Source of the DNA: Aplectana chamaeleonis
Lineage: Eukaryota > Nematoda > Chromadorea > Rhabditida > Cosmocercidae
NCBI GenBank assembly: GCA_029168955.1
Contig: JAPDOI010001171.1
Location: 62,001-126,000 of the forward strand
Reading direction: 5' to 3'
DNA length: 64,000 nt
Below are positions 20,229 to 30,882 of this stretch, one piece after another. The position numbers and the translations under genes are program-made. Below the pieces are notes generated by a model. The model saw only the letters and a list, made by a program, of their open reading frames with translations, searched no databases and had not been told where the DNA came from. Each line of letters opens with the position of its first letter. The stretch's first letter is position 1.

Positions 20229-20505
20229 GGCAGTGCTCACGATAAAAGTCGTTTTTCTGTTTTTCCGCTTATCTTGAAAACAATCCCATGCTGATTTCAA
20301 TGATGTCCCTGGAATCGTACAAGACCCTCTGGAAACGGAGTTATGGCCCCTCAAAATTCAGCTAGGGAAGCATAATGGACGAGTTGTCCGAGGCTTATAA
20401 CCCCGGTTTTTTGCAGCCGATGTGTGTGAGCTGACCTGAGTAAAGAGAGACGTTGAGAATGAAGGGAAGAACGGGGTTTTTGATCGGAAACCATTGCTCA
20501 TCTAA
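20222..20505 (+). mobile_element. TTAA element family A, truncated copy
   Basis: It starts TTTAAAGGCAGTGCTCACGA, immediately joined to the previous element. It has the A left interior (GTACAAGACC, GGGAAGCATAATGGACGAG, GAGCTGACCTGAGTAAAGAG) and ends at about 20505 in CGGAAACCATTGCTCATCT. The right end is missing, and a CR1 fragment follows directly. Confidence 0.7.
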
Positions 20506-21320
20506 CCACGAATTCAGGGAAACTGTTATAGAAAATGTTGAAAAAGTGAGGGATTTGGAGTTCTTGGTTACTCCTGATTTGAGTTTTGACTCTCACTGCG
20601 AAATGATAGCGAATAAGGCCACGTCTATAATTCATAACTTCTTCAGGGCGTTAAGTACAACGAAAACTGAGGTCCTGCTCCATGCTTACAAAAAACCAAG
20701 TAAGATCTATATTGGAATACGGTACCCCCGTGTTCAACCCTTACAAATGTAGAACAGCTAAGAAGATTGAACGAGTTCAAAATAACTTTACAAGAAAACT
20801 AATGGTGCGTGCCGTTGGGTTCATATACAATCGAATTCCATCGAGCATAGACAGGAATAAACAGTTTGGGTTGACAACGCTATCGTTAAGAAGAAAGATG
20901 AACGACGTATTGTTTTTCCATAGAATAGTACACGGTGAGTGTGGCCTGAAGCTAAATAGACTCGTTGTACCGAGACCGTCGGTCACTCGAGGGGGTGGCA
21001 TTAAGTTCGATACAGGTAAAGCTAGAACGAATTATAGGCGTTTCTTTTTCACAAATAGAGCCGTCACTGTTTTTGAGAAGATTCGCAAGAGACAGCCTAT
21101 ACCTGTAAACTACAGCACTTTCAAAAAGGTTTTGAGCACGTGTCTGAGTCCGTGAAGACTTGCTTGTTATTTTGTTTCCGAGGGTTTTCGGCAACTCCTG
21201 TTGCTGTCGGTTGTTTTTGTCTACATTTCTAATTCATGCTTCTACAACTGAGTTGTTTTGCGTTTTGTTTATCTTATGTTCCCACACATGGGCTCTCCCA
21301 TGTAATAATTATATATAGGA
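20506..21320 (+). pseudogene. CR1-like LINE, 5'-truncated 3' end
   Basis: Two overlapping frames encode the C-terminal region of a LINE reverse transcriptase. The first holds KVRDLEFLVTPDLSFDSHCE, the stretch after the catalytic domain. The second (20682-21155) holds QVRSILEYGTPVFNPYKC, IERVQNNFTRKL and LTTLSLRRKMNDVLFFHRIV, the conserved thumb/tail of CR1-type enzymes, and ends in a stop at 21153-21155. One frameshift near 20695 separates them. The 3' untranslated part runs to about 21320. The catalytic YADD-type box is absent because of truncation. Confidence 0.8.
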
Positions 21321-21485
21321 CGTGGGCGGAGTGGCCCAATGGGTTGGCTGGCCCACGAGATTTTCACCCACTTACCGGCCGTTTTTCGTAGCACTTCCGT
21401 TCTTAATCTTCTTAGAGGGACCTAAAGCTTACGTTTTAGCCAAGAAAACGTGCAACTTTTTCTTCGTGAACACTGCCTTTAAGAG
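21321..21485. mobile_element. right end of a TTAA element
   Basis: TTCGTGAACACTGCCTTTAA ends at about 21482 and is the family right terminus. No left terminus was found. The segment starts in a GGGCGGAGTGGCCCAATGGG block just after the CR1 tail. It is a truncated copy of unknown interior. Confidence 0.5.
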
Positions 21486-21599
21486 TCTAAACCCACAGTC
21501 TGAATGAAAAAATTCCAAGGTGTGCATGAAACCTGAAGCCGAGACTAGTAAACGATTCGGAGGTTCAGTCCAAAGAGTTTGCAGTATGCTTTCAAAAGT

Positions 21600-21840
21600 C
21601 GATCAGAATTCTGATGAAATGATGATTGCGCATTTTGATCATTTAAAATTGAAAATAATTCGAATATGTTAACACTAAAGCATTTGAATTTCGAAAATTA
21701 TTAGTAAGTCTGCCTTTAAGATATTCGAGTTTCAAATTACATTCGGAGATCTAATTCTGATTTATTCCAATTCCGAATAATATTCAAAGGCCTATTTTAG
21801 ATTTATTTGGATTTGGAAAAATCACAAAAATAGTTTTGTA
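21600..21840. repeat. AT-rich ATTCGAA/ATTCCGAA low-complexity stretch
   Basis: Repeated AATTCGAATA, TTTGAATTTCGAAA and CCAATTCCGAATAA motifs dominate, with TCTGCCTTTAAG near 21710 as a possible TTAA-element end. No gene was seen. Confidence 0.4.
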
Positions 21841-21886
21841 AGGATCCGTTCATAGCGAACGACAGGAGGCAAGCGTCAAGGCGTCG

Positions 21887-21928
21887 GAGCGTCATGCGTC
21901 AGCGTTGAAACGCTGGCGCATGACGCTC
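21887..21928. repeat. strong hairpin
   Basis: GAGCGTCATGCGTCAGCG pairs with CGCTGGCGCATGACGCTC across TTGAAA, an 18-bp stem with one mismatch. The adjacent GCGTC-rich text (AAGCGTCAAGGCGTCGG) extends the motif. Confidence 0.6.
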
Positions 21929-22057
21929 GACGGCTTCGTATCTTAGCAGTTATTTTTTCACCCCTCCTCAGACGAAAAAAAAAGGAGATTAACAGAGAAA
22001 ACTTGCGGTTTTTCCAAATTTTCTCAAATCCTAGCGAACCATTCTAAACCATTTTTG

Positions 22058-22386
22058 AGCAGCTGACTTTTGAAATGGAGGAATTTATCAGTGCACAAAC
22101 ATATTATATTCAGGTAAATCGAGCTTTTTCTCTACCGCACTTCCTTTTCATAGTGCTATCATTCTGAGTTATCACATGTTTCCTTAAGTTTTTTTATTCT
22201 CATTCTCGTACTCGAATGGGTGGGAAAATACGGGCGTGCAAGACAGGATTGCCTAAACATTGCCAAATATTGTCATCCTGGATGGTTTTCAGCGCTTCAA
22301 ACTTCGGTAACGAACTGGTAGGTGCCGTGCGAGCTCATTTATGCTGATATCTCGACCATGATTGTAAGCGTGTATGCTGCCTTTAG
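22058..22386 (-). mobile_element. TTAA element family E, single arm
   Basis: It matches the right arm of the complete foldback at 54251-54910. Shared blocks are GAAATGGAGGA, GTGCACAAACAT, AGTTATCACATGTTT, ATATTGTCATCCTGGA and the terminus GCGTGTATGCTGCCTTTA. The last AA of the terminus is replaced by GG. The left arm is absent. Confidence 0.7.
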
Positions 22387-23239
22387 GATACGAAAGTGTG
22401 ATCACATAGTTTCTCGATCATTACTATACCTCTTTTGAAAGCCCAATATCTGAGTGCCTGCTGTGTTATGACGCTAAGACATTTAAGGGCCTTAGTGGAC
22501 CGACATCGCAAAGCCATGAAATGCTCTCAATTTCATAGTCCCGAAACACGAAGCCAGAAAAACAGAGATGAGGAGTCACGCTTCATCAGAGACCAAGGCA
22601 ACGCTTATCGTTACACCGAATACATTACCTCTGACATCGATGCTCTTAGCCATCGAGCCTTGGGTAAAGTGTATAACGAAGGGACATCTGTTGCTATGGT
22701 TAGCACCCACATCACTGAGTTCTACTCCAGCTATGCCAATCAGATTCGAAGGTGTATATTCCCAGGAGACGAAGCTAACGCAGAAAGTAGGAGGACTTTC
22801 CCTATCCTTTGGGTCGCCACATACTGCTGGAGATGATACAATGTGAAATAGCGACTTTCGAAAGCTTCAAAATGCATAAACCTGCGAACGCCAAGTTCAA
22901 CACCAGAGGTTGGCCCAAATATATAGACGACGCTAACAAGATACAGATTATACAGTAGGATTCGATTACGAACTCAATCGCCTCCTATTCAGAAATACTG
23001 TGTTATACAGGATGCGATGCCATCGCGCAAAACCTTCTACGCTACATTTGCCAGTTCTGCACAAAGTTTGCAGTCGTAGTCGTCTCCACTTTTATCGGGT
23101 TTTTCTAGAAAACCCGGAAGCAATGTCTATTCCGAATGTTGTAGTTGATGCAATGTTGAGCTAGTACGCGCTTGATGATTTACTATATTTTTCATTTGGA
23201 AACTGCTCTTGTTCCATCGATAACGTTTACCATTCCATA
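22387..23239. other. uncharacterised, weakly coding-like
   Basis: Two overlapping plus-strand frames at 22435-22836 and 22568-22846 are open for 133 and 92 codons, with no family motif that I recognise. They are the longest unexplained frames outside repeats. The remaining text to 23239 has no feature. It may be a decayed transposon protein or chance. Confidence 0.25.
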
Positions 23240-23782
23240 TTAAAGGCATCGTACGCGCTGAAAACCATGTTTCGTTTTTAAGCGTTTTTGAGATGTTAGC
23301 CCCCTGGAGTGACTAAAAGTAGCGAAAAGCCCGCCCAAAAACGTTAACTTTTCAAAAAAAGCTTTTAAAAAAACTTCTGAAAATCATTTGAATTTCGCGC
23401 CGGCATCGACTCGGGATAGTTACGCGGAGGGCGCAAGGAACAGTTCTACAATTCGTCCATTGGCGCAGCGTTGGAAGCAATCGCTCGTTGTGTGACGAGA
23501 AATTTCCAGTCGATAATGCCACTTTCGTCCGACGGTGCGTCAGCGTAAAGTGGCATGCCCTGTACTTAGCGACACGACGTTCTGCTCAAATATTGCGAAA
23601 GTGCCAAATGACTGACGGAAGGGCCGGCCCCTTTTGACGGAATTCCTTACTTCCCACTTCCTCTATGCTCACAATGATACGTTTTTGAGCAGCCAAGCTC
23701 GTTGTACGTTCTCACAGGGGCCCGAGGAAGGGATTAAGCATAAAAAATGGAAAGTGGATTTCAGCGCGTACGATGCCTTTAA
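23240..23782 (+). mobile_element. TTAA element family H, copy 1
   Basis: It begins TTAAAGGCATCGTACGCGCT and ends AGCGCGTACGATGCCTTTAA, a clean inverted terminus of about 20 bp with TTAA at both ends. The interior shares AAAAACGTTAACTTTTCAA, GGGATAGTTACGCGGAGGGC and GCGCAGCGTTGGAAGCAAT with the copy at 63283-63898. It is 543 bp and non-coding. Confidence 0.8.
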
Positions 23783-24164
23783 GTAGTAATTGTACAAATC
23801 ATTCATCAAAAACGCTTATTAGCTTCCTGAAAAGTCGGACTTTTGTTGCGGAAGCCCCGGACCGATAAATGGAAGATTTCGAAAATTCAATCTGCACAGA
23901 TCTCGAGATAGCCCCACTTTCATGGAGAAGTTCATATTATTCATGGAGAAGACATAGAGATTGCTCTTCTTCTGCTACTTTTCTATTAGGTAACTTCAGT
24001 CTACAATGCACATTATTATTAAGGAATTTGAGCTGTGAATATGATAGCGTTTCCAGAATTCAGAAACGTCTTCATTCATTAAAATTACATGCATCGGACG
24101 TTTCTTCGCCAAGTTTGGGAAATGCTCCCCATTTTTACAAAACTTAGCGCGGATATTGTATTTC

Positions 24165-24260
24165 TTGGGAAAACATGTGATAATTTAGAGGGATAGCATT
24201 ATCCAATGGGAGTCTACGAGGGAAACAGTTTGATTCAACTGATCATAGCATGTTTACATA
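24165..24260 (+). repeat. relic of a family E arm
   Basis: AAAACATGTGATAATTTAGA, GATAGCATTATCCAATGGGA and GAGGGAAACAGTTTGATTCA follow the order of the left arm at 54450-54530. The ends are lost. Confidence 0.45.
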
Positions 24261-24278
24261 CCGATTACAGTTTACCGC

Positions 24279-24842
24279 AACTCAGGCAAACTGGGGAGTC
24301 GACAACAGGTTGATCCGCCCACCATGGGTCACCGCTGGCCAACGCGCCGATATTTGGCGGGGTCGCGGCTGCTAGTTATGATCTGGTCGATGTCGAGCTG
24401 CTGCACAGCCAGCGTTTTTGCGTTCTGGATGAAAGGGAAGTAGACGAGGCATTTTTCAGGTATGGTTCGAATGAAAAGATTGTTGCCGGTTCAGTTACCC
24501 AGGTTTGCTGTACACTGGCCCCGCCCAGCGAGAAAAACAGATTATAACAAAGAAAACACAGTAGCTCAGCACAGGGAAAGTCAAAGACATGCGAAACAAC
24601 ACCACGCACCCAGAGGTGATTCACACAAAGCACAGAGTCCTGCAGGATGTGAACTGCTGCTAAATACGCAGCGAAACGCAAAACATCGAAATGTCAACAG
24701 CCCGGCAGTAGTCGGACGTCGGTGGGGAACGGGCAGGTCTCGGGCTGACAACTAGTGCAATTTGAGTTGTCAACAGTGAGAGGTTCATGAGATGAAAACT
24801 TATCAAGGTGTTGTCGACGCCCCAGTTTACCTGAGAATGTTG
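24279..24842. mobile_element. element with about 38-bp inverted ends
   Basis: CAACTCAGGCAAACTGGGGA followed by GTCGACAACA at 24279-24310 is inversely repeated at 24807-24842 (TGTTGTCGAC, GCCCCAGTTTACCTGAG). The enclosed 480 bp shows no transposase. A 97-codon frame (24462-24755) is arginine- and glutamine-rich and unrecognised. Confidence 0.5.
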
Positions 24843-25005
24843 AAAGGCCATGGTGCGGTTGCGGTCAACCCACTAACACTACGGTGGAAAACCTGGTGCT
24901 TTTCCAGATTTCGTCATCGATCGACAGCACGGCTGATATTCTGGGTGGGTTACGGATTTTGCTATTTTTTCTTGTCTGTTTCTGCTTTGTTTTTGTTTCT
25001 GACTC
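24836..25005 (+). repeat. dispersed repeat J, copy 1
   Basis: About 170 bp, including CCATGGTGCGGTTGCGGTCA, CACTAACACTACG, GAAAACCTGG, TCGTCATCGATCGACAGCAC and TTTCTGACTCTT, recur in inverse orientation at 30883-31062. A 45-bp piece is at 8718. The two long copies are about 80% alike by eye. Function is unknown; a short interspersed element is possible. Confidence 0.6.
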
Positions 25006-25872
25006 TTAAAGGCAGTGTTCACGATGAAAAAAGTGTTCGAAATTCCACTAGGAATGGGGAGTGGAGGGACACTCTGTAACGTTAACGTCGAAAGAACGCA
25101 TGAAAACGAGCCGGGAAGAGCCCCAAAAGAGCCCAAAGTTGCCACTTTGAGCGCAAGGCAAAGCTCAAAAGCGCATTGCACGCCCACCGACGTGAACGAA
25201 TGAAAGCTTGAAATCGTGAGATTAGCGATGGTTTCCGATTATTGGCCTTGTTCTTGCCTTCATTCTCAACTTCTCTCTTTACTCAGGTCAGTTCGCATAC
25301 ATCGGCGGCAAAAGACGGAAGTTACAAGCCTCGGACAACTCGTCCACCATGCTTCCCTAGCAGGGATGTGCGGCAAACGATTCTGAAAAATCGGCAAACG
25401 GAAATCGACAAAATTTGTCCAAAAATGGCCGGCGAACGGCAATCGGCAATCGACAAACGGCAAAATAAAAAAATCTTGTAGAAAAACGATGCAAATGTTA
25501 TAAAAGTAGCAGTAAAAATACTTCTTTCTCATGCACATTTCTTATTTCGATAGCCAGATAAGAAATGGGTTTTCAATAGTGTGCTCCCGACTGTCCTTGA
25601 ACCTCGGCATTTTGTTCTAGTTCAATAACACCACAAGGTTTTTCAATAATACCACAAGAAGTTTAACCTCTTACGTTGGTACAATACCTGATATAAAAAA
25701 CAGCACTGTAATGAGCATTCTAGTGAACACTGGTAATAGGAATGTTGTGGTGTAAGGATAGTAATTTTTCGAGATTCTCTAATGTCAAACTTTTTCGGAA
25801 TATATAGTAGTCATTCAACTGCTTCGTGTTTCGAATTTATCGCACGAAGTTCAGAGTATCGCGCAATCCAAG

Positions 25873-26428
25873 TTAAAGGCAGTGGTCACGATGAAAAACG
25901 TTATAGAAAAAAACTACAAAAATCAGCTTAGATCAAAAACAGCTGAAAAACTATGAAGGTAGAGCGGTGAAAAAAGGGCTAGAATTAGAGTTTCTAGGGC
26001 CCAAAGATGCTAGTTCGTGCACACGTGCACAGCGATGACGAAAAAGATCGCAGTCGCATGCCGAGCAGTCAAAAATCATCGACATTCAGAGAACGAAATA
26101 AATGCAAATTTAACGAATAAAATTAAATGAACAATTAAAGCATAACTTCAGTCAATGTTTTTGACTAGATGTGTTCATAAATCCGGAGGTTCATTGATTG
26201 AAATTCAATTTCAAGCCAGCTGATGTTCTTGATATGAGAGGTCATCGATGCCGATGATGTGGAGTGGGCTCGTCCACCATCAAAAGGCAAGAAAGTTAAG
26301 GCTTAAAATTTGGCCCAAAACAGTGTTTTTTCGCGATTTTTTCTTGTAGGTCCTACTACTCGAGACCCAGAGAAGGATTTGGAGAGAAAAAGACGACAAG
26401 CATATTTGATCGCGACCACTGCCTTTAA
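25873..26428 (+). mobile_element. TTAA element family C, copy 2
   Basis: It begins TTAAAGGCAGTGGTCACGA and ends GATCGCGACCACTGCCTTTAA. The interior matches 10169-10750 (GTGCACACGTGCACAGC, AAGCCAGCTGATGTTCTTGA, GAGGTCATCGATGCCGATGA). It lies inside hAT-like element 3, and its right TTAA is also the left TTAA of the next element. Confidence 0.8.
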
Positions 26429-26916
26429 AGGCAGTGTTCACGATGATTTTCGTTCCCGAGTTTTCCACTCAAAACAAAGCGTTGGCCACCGATTGTTACA
26501 GAAATTACGAAGAAACGGCGAGAAACGCACTAAAATGTCATATTTCAGTGACATTAATCTCTGGCCTGCACTAGTTGTCCAGTTGTATGAACATGTTCAC
26601 GGTGGTTGTCACCGGTGAAAAGTGGGATCAGTCGAAAATGGAAGAATATTCCAGGCAAAATAGTACTACGTAGGGTCCGAAGAAGACAACGGAGCAACAG
26701 AAAGCAAATAATTGTAAAGGACGGGCCCACAAATGATTTCATTGTCATAACGAACAGTTCCTGTGAGAGTAAAGAGGCGGGGTGAGAGTAAAGGATTTCG
26801 TGACCTTCTGGTGCGTTTTTCTCGATTCCTTCGTCATTTTTGTTCTACCCGGGGGCCAAACAATCGATTTAGCTATTAATCTCAAAATCGAAGATTATCG
26901 TGAACACTGCCTTTAA
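26425..26916 (+). mobile_element. TTAA element family D, copy 1
   Basis: It begins TTAAAGGCAGTGTTCACGA and ends TTATCGTGAACACTGCCTTTAA, 492 bp. The interior is the inverse of 28884-29371: CGAGTTTTCCACTCAAAACA, GAAGAAACGGCGAGAA, GAACATGTTCACGG, GTGCGTTTTTCTC and TCTACCCGGGGGCC. Non-coding. It has the same termini as family A but an unrelated interior. Confidence 0.8.
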
Positions 26917-26939
26917 GAGGGTGAGCACTCGAAAGTCGT

Positions 26940-27451
26940 TTAAAGGCAGTGTTCACGATGAAAATCGTTTTTCTGTTTCCCCGCCTATGTTGAAAACGGC
27001 CCCTATCTTGAAGACGGTTCCACTCTGATTCCAGTGATGTCTTTGAAATTGTACAAGACCTTCTGGGATCGGAGTTATGGTCCCTCAAAAATTGAGCTAT
27101 GGAAACATGGTGGACGAGTGTTCCGAGGCTTGTAACTTCCGTCTTTTGCAGCCGATCTATGCGAGCTGACCTGAGTAAAGAGAGAAGCTGAGAATGAAGG
27201 AAAGAACGGGGCTAATGATTGAAAATCATCGCTCATCTCACGATCTCGAGCATTCATTTGTTCACGTCAGTGGGCGTGTGATGCGCTTTTGGGGTTTTCA
27301 ATGCGCTCGAAGTTGCAAATGCGGGCTCTTTTGGGGCTCTTCGTGGCTCGTTTTCATGCGTTCTTTTGACGTTAACGTTACAGAGTGTCCCTCCACTACC
27401 CAATCCTAGTAGAATTTCGAAAACTTTTTTCATCGTGAACACTGCCTTTAA
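26940..27451 (+). mobile_element. TTAA element family A, full-length copy
   Basis: It begins TTAAAGGCAGTGTTCACGA and ends CATCGTGAACACTGCCTTTAA, 512 bp. It includes the A left interior and the right variant with GTTTTCATGCGTTC and ACGTTACAGAGTGTCCCTCC. It lies in hAT-like element 3, which itself lies in another family A copy. Confidence 0.8.
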
Positions 27452-28639
27452 AAAAAGGAAGAGGTCAGTGTGTCCCTACTTGACGTGATTATTTTCTAAC
27501 GAGCGTGGCAGCCCTTCTCCTGTAGAAATCGCCGCTGCGACTCCGCGATAAAGCCATACCGGCCCCTACAGGCACCAGAGCGGCTCCGCGAAAGTGCGGC
27601 TGTGGCACCGCGATCGGTGGCTGCGCCTTTACAAAAATAGGACCAATAGAAAGTAACTCATATGAAATTAATAATGAGCCATACTACAACTGGGCGGGGC
27701 CTACGAACAGAAATGCGCACCTACGGATGTTAGGTCCTTTGTCTGATAGGGAAACTTTCACAGAGTTCGCGGCGTACTCGTTGGCGTGCCTCACGGTGTG
27801 TTTACTGTTTGACCGGAATTTAGATGAAAGATAATCACGTGAAGAAATACAACTAAAACGCGCGTTTTCGAACAGTCTTGGAAACGTTGCTGAGAAACTG
27901 CTCCATATTCGGCATCTCTCCCCTCCGACCTTTCAAATTTCTTCTGAACTACGCGCTAACAACTCAAATACATGGATAGGGGTAGTTTTTCAAGCTTTCC
28001 ACAAATGAGACACCCGAAAAATCGCGGTTGTCTCAAACCATCCCCTTCCCAAACTGTACGCCACCATTTTTTCCCAATTGATCACCGTCGACTCCGTCAG
28101 TGCAGTTTATAGCCAAGCAGCGAATTTAACCGAAACGAATGTTCCCCACTGCGTGTACACCCTCCCCCATCCTTCTAAATCAGATCACCAACTTTCAACA
28201 TTTTAGCATACTTCTCAGCGTAATTGTGAGCATAATAGAAGATGGTGAAGTGCCTAAACCCACAAACTGCCAGTGAAGTCCAACATCCTCTACACGACGC
28301 TTTGAAAAATGTCTAAAAGAATTTGAGCTCCGAACCCTTTATGCCCTCTCCTGAAAACGTTCAGAGTGTTAATTCTTGTGCCGATGAACCCCTACATTAA
28401 TTGATCAAGCCTCAGCAGGGAGAGGGTGGGGAATTTGGTACTCTTCGAGACAAGAGGACCGAGCATGACACTACGATACTAGCGATTGCGTTGACAAGAC
28501 CGCACGGTAGATAAGATCAACTGGCTTGAGGTTTTAAAGTACGTATAGCCTGTCTCCCTGTTTTCGAGCCGGTCGCTGCAAGGCTTATCGGGTTTACCAT
28601 GCGCGTCCTAATCGCGGCGTTTGTTATCTATTGCACACT
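27452..28639. other. interior of hAT-like element 3, no recognised gene
   Basis: Repeated CGCTGCGACTCCGCGATAAA / GGCTCCGCG text at 27520-27620 is locally self-complementary. No transposase motif and no long frame were seen. Confidence 0.4.
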
Positions 28640-28883
28640 TTTTTTGCCGAATTTTGTCGAAAAGTGAGAGGAAAAACGGCAAACGACAATCGACAAAAAT
28701 CGTCCAAAAACGGCCGGCAAACGGCAAACGGCAATTGCCGCACATTTCTGTTCCTTAGCTCAATTATTGAGGGACCATAACTCCATTCCCAGAAGGTCTT
28801 GTACGATTCCAGAAGCATCATTGGAATCAGAATGGGACCGGTTCCAAGAGAGGCAAAAAAACAGAAAAGCGATTTCTATCTCG

Positions 28884-29371
28884 AACAGTGCCAGTGATCA
28901 CGATAATCTTCATTTTTGAGATTATTCGCTATATTGATTAAGTGGCCCCCGGGTAGAACTAAAATGACGTAGAAATTGAGAAAAACGCACCAGAAGTACA
29001 CGAAATCCTTAAGTACCACCACGCCTCTTATAATTATCACAGAAACTGTTCTTTGTGGCAAGGAAGTATTTTGTGGACCCGTCCTTTGAAATTCTCGGTT
29101 CTCTATTGCTCAGTTCTTTCTTTAGGGCCCTAACTAATCCTGCTTTGCATAAAATACCCTTCTATTTTCGATTGACCAAATTTTCCACCGGTGACAATCG
29201 CCATGAACATGTTCATTCAATCGGACAAGTAGTCTATATTATAACATAATGTCACTGAAATAAATGTGCGATTCTCGCCGTTTCTTCGTAATTCTGGTAA
29301 TACTTGGAGGCCAACGCATTGTTTTATGTGAAAAACTCGGGGACGAGAATCATTGCGAACACTGCCTTTAA
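28884..29371 (-). mobile_element. TTAA element family D, copy 2
   Basis: It runs from AGTGATCACGATAATCTTC to CATTGCGAACACTGCCTTTAA. It is the inverse of 26425-26916 throughout and shares GGCCCCCGGGTAGAAC, GAAAAACGCACCAGAAG, ACATGTTCAT and CTCGCCGTTTCTTCGTAAT. The left TTAAAGGC is lost at the junction with family A. Confidence 0.75.
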
Positions 29372-29511
29372 TATTGCTAATAGGGGCTTTTCTAAGCGCG
29401 TGGGGGGAGTTGAAAGTTTTTTTTTCAATTTTAAAGTAGAATTTTGAAGAAAAAATACTACCAAGCCCGAACAAACAGCAAACTCTTCTCATGCACTACT
29501 CGTAAAAATTA

Positions 29512-30160
29512 AAACATGTTACATGTAATATAAAAAGTAAGATACTTGAGACATTCAAAAATATTACCTTTATATAGCATGTAACCTACAGTACCAAGCA
29601 AATTTTTTGCAAAGAAAGCGTTCTGAGGTTTTTTTCGCGCTCACAAAGCGCCGCACCTCCATAACATGCTTCAAAGTGGTCCGATTTCAATTCTGGTCAT
29701 TTCTGGATTGCTTTCATTTAGTCTCATACGATAGTGTTCTGAAAGAATAGATTCAACTCTGAAGTTTAATCGAAATCAGCTTATTTGCACCTCTAAACCC
29801 CTCATTATGAGCTGATCAGACGGTCATTATAGCAGAAATCTTTCATGTTTTGACTTGTGGTCGATGTGATTTTTAGAAGGAAATACACATTTTCAGCAAA
29901 ATGCCGGAGTTAAAAGGGCTTCCTACACATATGTACCATTACATTCGCCTCACTGAGAGGAACACGCAAACTATCTGAAAAACTCATTTCGTCAACTTTG
30001 AAGTGAGTTATGGCGATGCGGTGCTTTGTGAGCTCAAACAACGCCGCAAAACGCTTTTTTTGCTAAAATATGCTCGGTACTGTACACTTATATTAAATGT
30101 AACATACACTTATATGACACGTAACATACTCTTATATTTCATGTAACTTAATTAGAGCTG
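29512..30160. mobile_element. foldback with TTACATGTAA-rich ends
   Basis: GCGCTCACAAAGCGCCGCAC (29638) is inversely repeated by GCGGTGCTTTGTGAGCTC near 30020-30040. GTACCAAGC and AGCGTT blocks mirror outward, and both outer ends carry TACATGTAATATA-type text (29515-29585, 30095-30150). The spacer is about 300 bp. No coding frame was found. Confidence 0.5.
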
Positions 30161-30290
30161 CAAGTTGAAGCTCAATGCTTTGAGGATTGCAGCTGCAGGT
30201 TCCAGGTTGCTCCTTCAGGTACGAATCAGCAAGCTTTGGGCTCTCTTGGGCATCCCAGGAGCTTAGAGCTTGCTGCTTCATGAGTGAACC

Positions 30291-30345
30291 AGCAAGCTTG
30301 GAACCCACAGCTTCATACTTCATGATCAGTGGGTCCAAGCTTGCT
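30291..30345. repeat. hairpin AGCAAGCTTGG
   Basis: AGCAAGCTTGGAACCCA pairs with TGGGTCCAAGCTTGCT around a 22-nt loop. Nearby CAGCAAGCTTTGGGC and GAGCTTGCTGCTTCATGA are partial repeats of the same words. Confidence 0.5.
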
Positions 30346-30549
30346 TCAAAAATGTTGCATGTCGCTCCCTCTAATCCTCCCCACGATAAAAACAAACCTT
30401 GGGGAGAGAGAGATCAACGACTCGGCCAGGGCGAATGACCACCATGTCGAATGTCTATCCAATGGTCCTTCAACGTATGAGGCGGCCCGTATGCTGTGCA
30501 GGTTTAGAAGAGGTGTTCAACATGGGCTCTCAGTTGCGGGGGATATTTG

Positions 30550-30845
30550 AATTATGTTACACTCAGACTGCATGTAATTTACTTGAGTAGAGATACATAA
30601 TTCACATGTAACTTACATTGACGGAGATATATTACAAGTATGTATATGGTAATCGTCACTTATGTTACAAGTATAATGTTTTCACCATCAAAAACATATT
30701 ACGTGCGACATTTGGCCGGCGAGAGGGGCCGATATATCACATGTAACATACATCGGTCGAGATAATTCGCAAGTAATATACATCGGCCAATTTATATTAC
30801 ATGCATATTGGTTCAAGCCTTTTATATTACATGTAATATGTTTTC
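30550..30845. repeat. degenerate ACATGTAAYATAC array
   Basis: The palindromic word TTACATGTAA or a one-base variant appears repeatedly (about 30570, 30600, 30650, 30755, 30810 and 30825), mixed with CATCGGCC. The same word marks 29512-29590 and 30095-30150, so the whole 29512-30845 block may be one element with subterminal arrays. Confidence 0.5.
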
Positions 30846-30882
30846 AATTTCCTGAGTGAGACGAGCCTCTATTCGCAGTATT

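Larger units (their letters stand above)
25353..28758. mobile_element. hAT-like element 3 (element 25361-28750)
   Basis: The termini are CAGGGATGTGCGGCAA (25361) and TTGCCGCACATTTCTG (ending 28750). The flanks TTCCCTAG (25353-25360) and TTCCTTAG (28751-28758) match at 7 of 8. They complete the interrupted family A sequence, which independently confirms the insertion. Subterminal arrays (about 25371-25470 and 28640-28745) are built from CGGCAAACGG and CGGCAATCG units, in the same direction at both ends. They contain several AAACGG, the motif bound by the maize Ac transposase. At 3390 bp it includes three younger TTAA elements, and no transposase frame is recognised. Confidence 0.75.
25006..28883 (-). 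mobile_element. TTAA element family A, split by hAT-like element 3
   Basis: The first part, 25006-25360, starts TTAAAGGCAGTGTTCACGA and runs to CACCATGCTTCCCTAG. The second part, 28751-28883, resumes at TTCCTTAGCTCAATTATTGA and ends CGAACAGTGCC. Joined, they follow the family A order in reverse. Its last bases run directly into AGTGATCACGA of the next element, so the GCCTTTAAAGGC junction seen elsewhere has been shortened by about 9 bases. Confidence 0.75.

Noticed and set aside
22435..22846. Host gene on two overlapping frames
   Set aside because: No motif, splice signal or homology recognised; kept only as an uncharacterised region.
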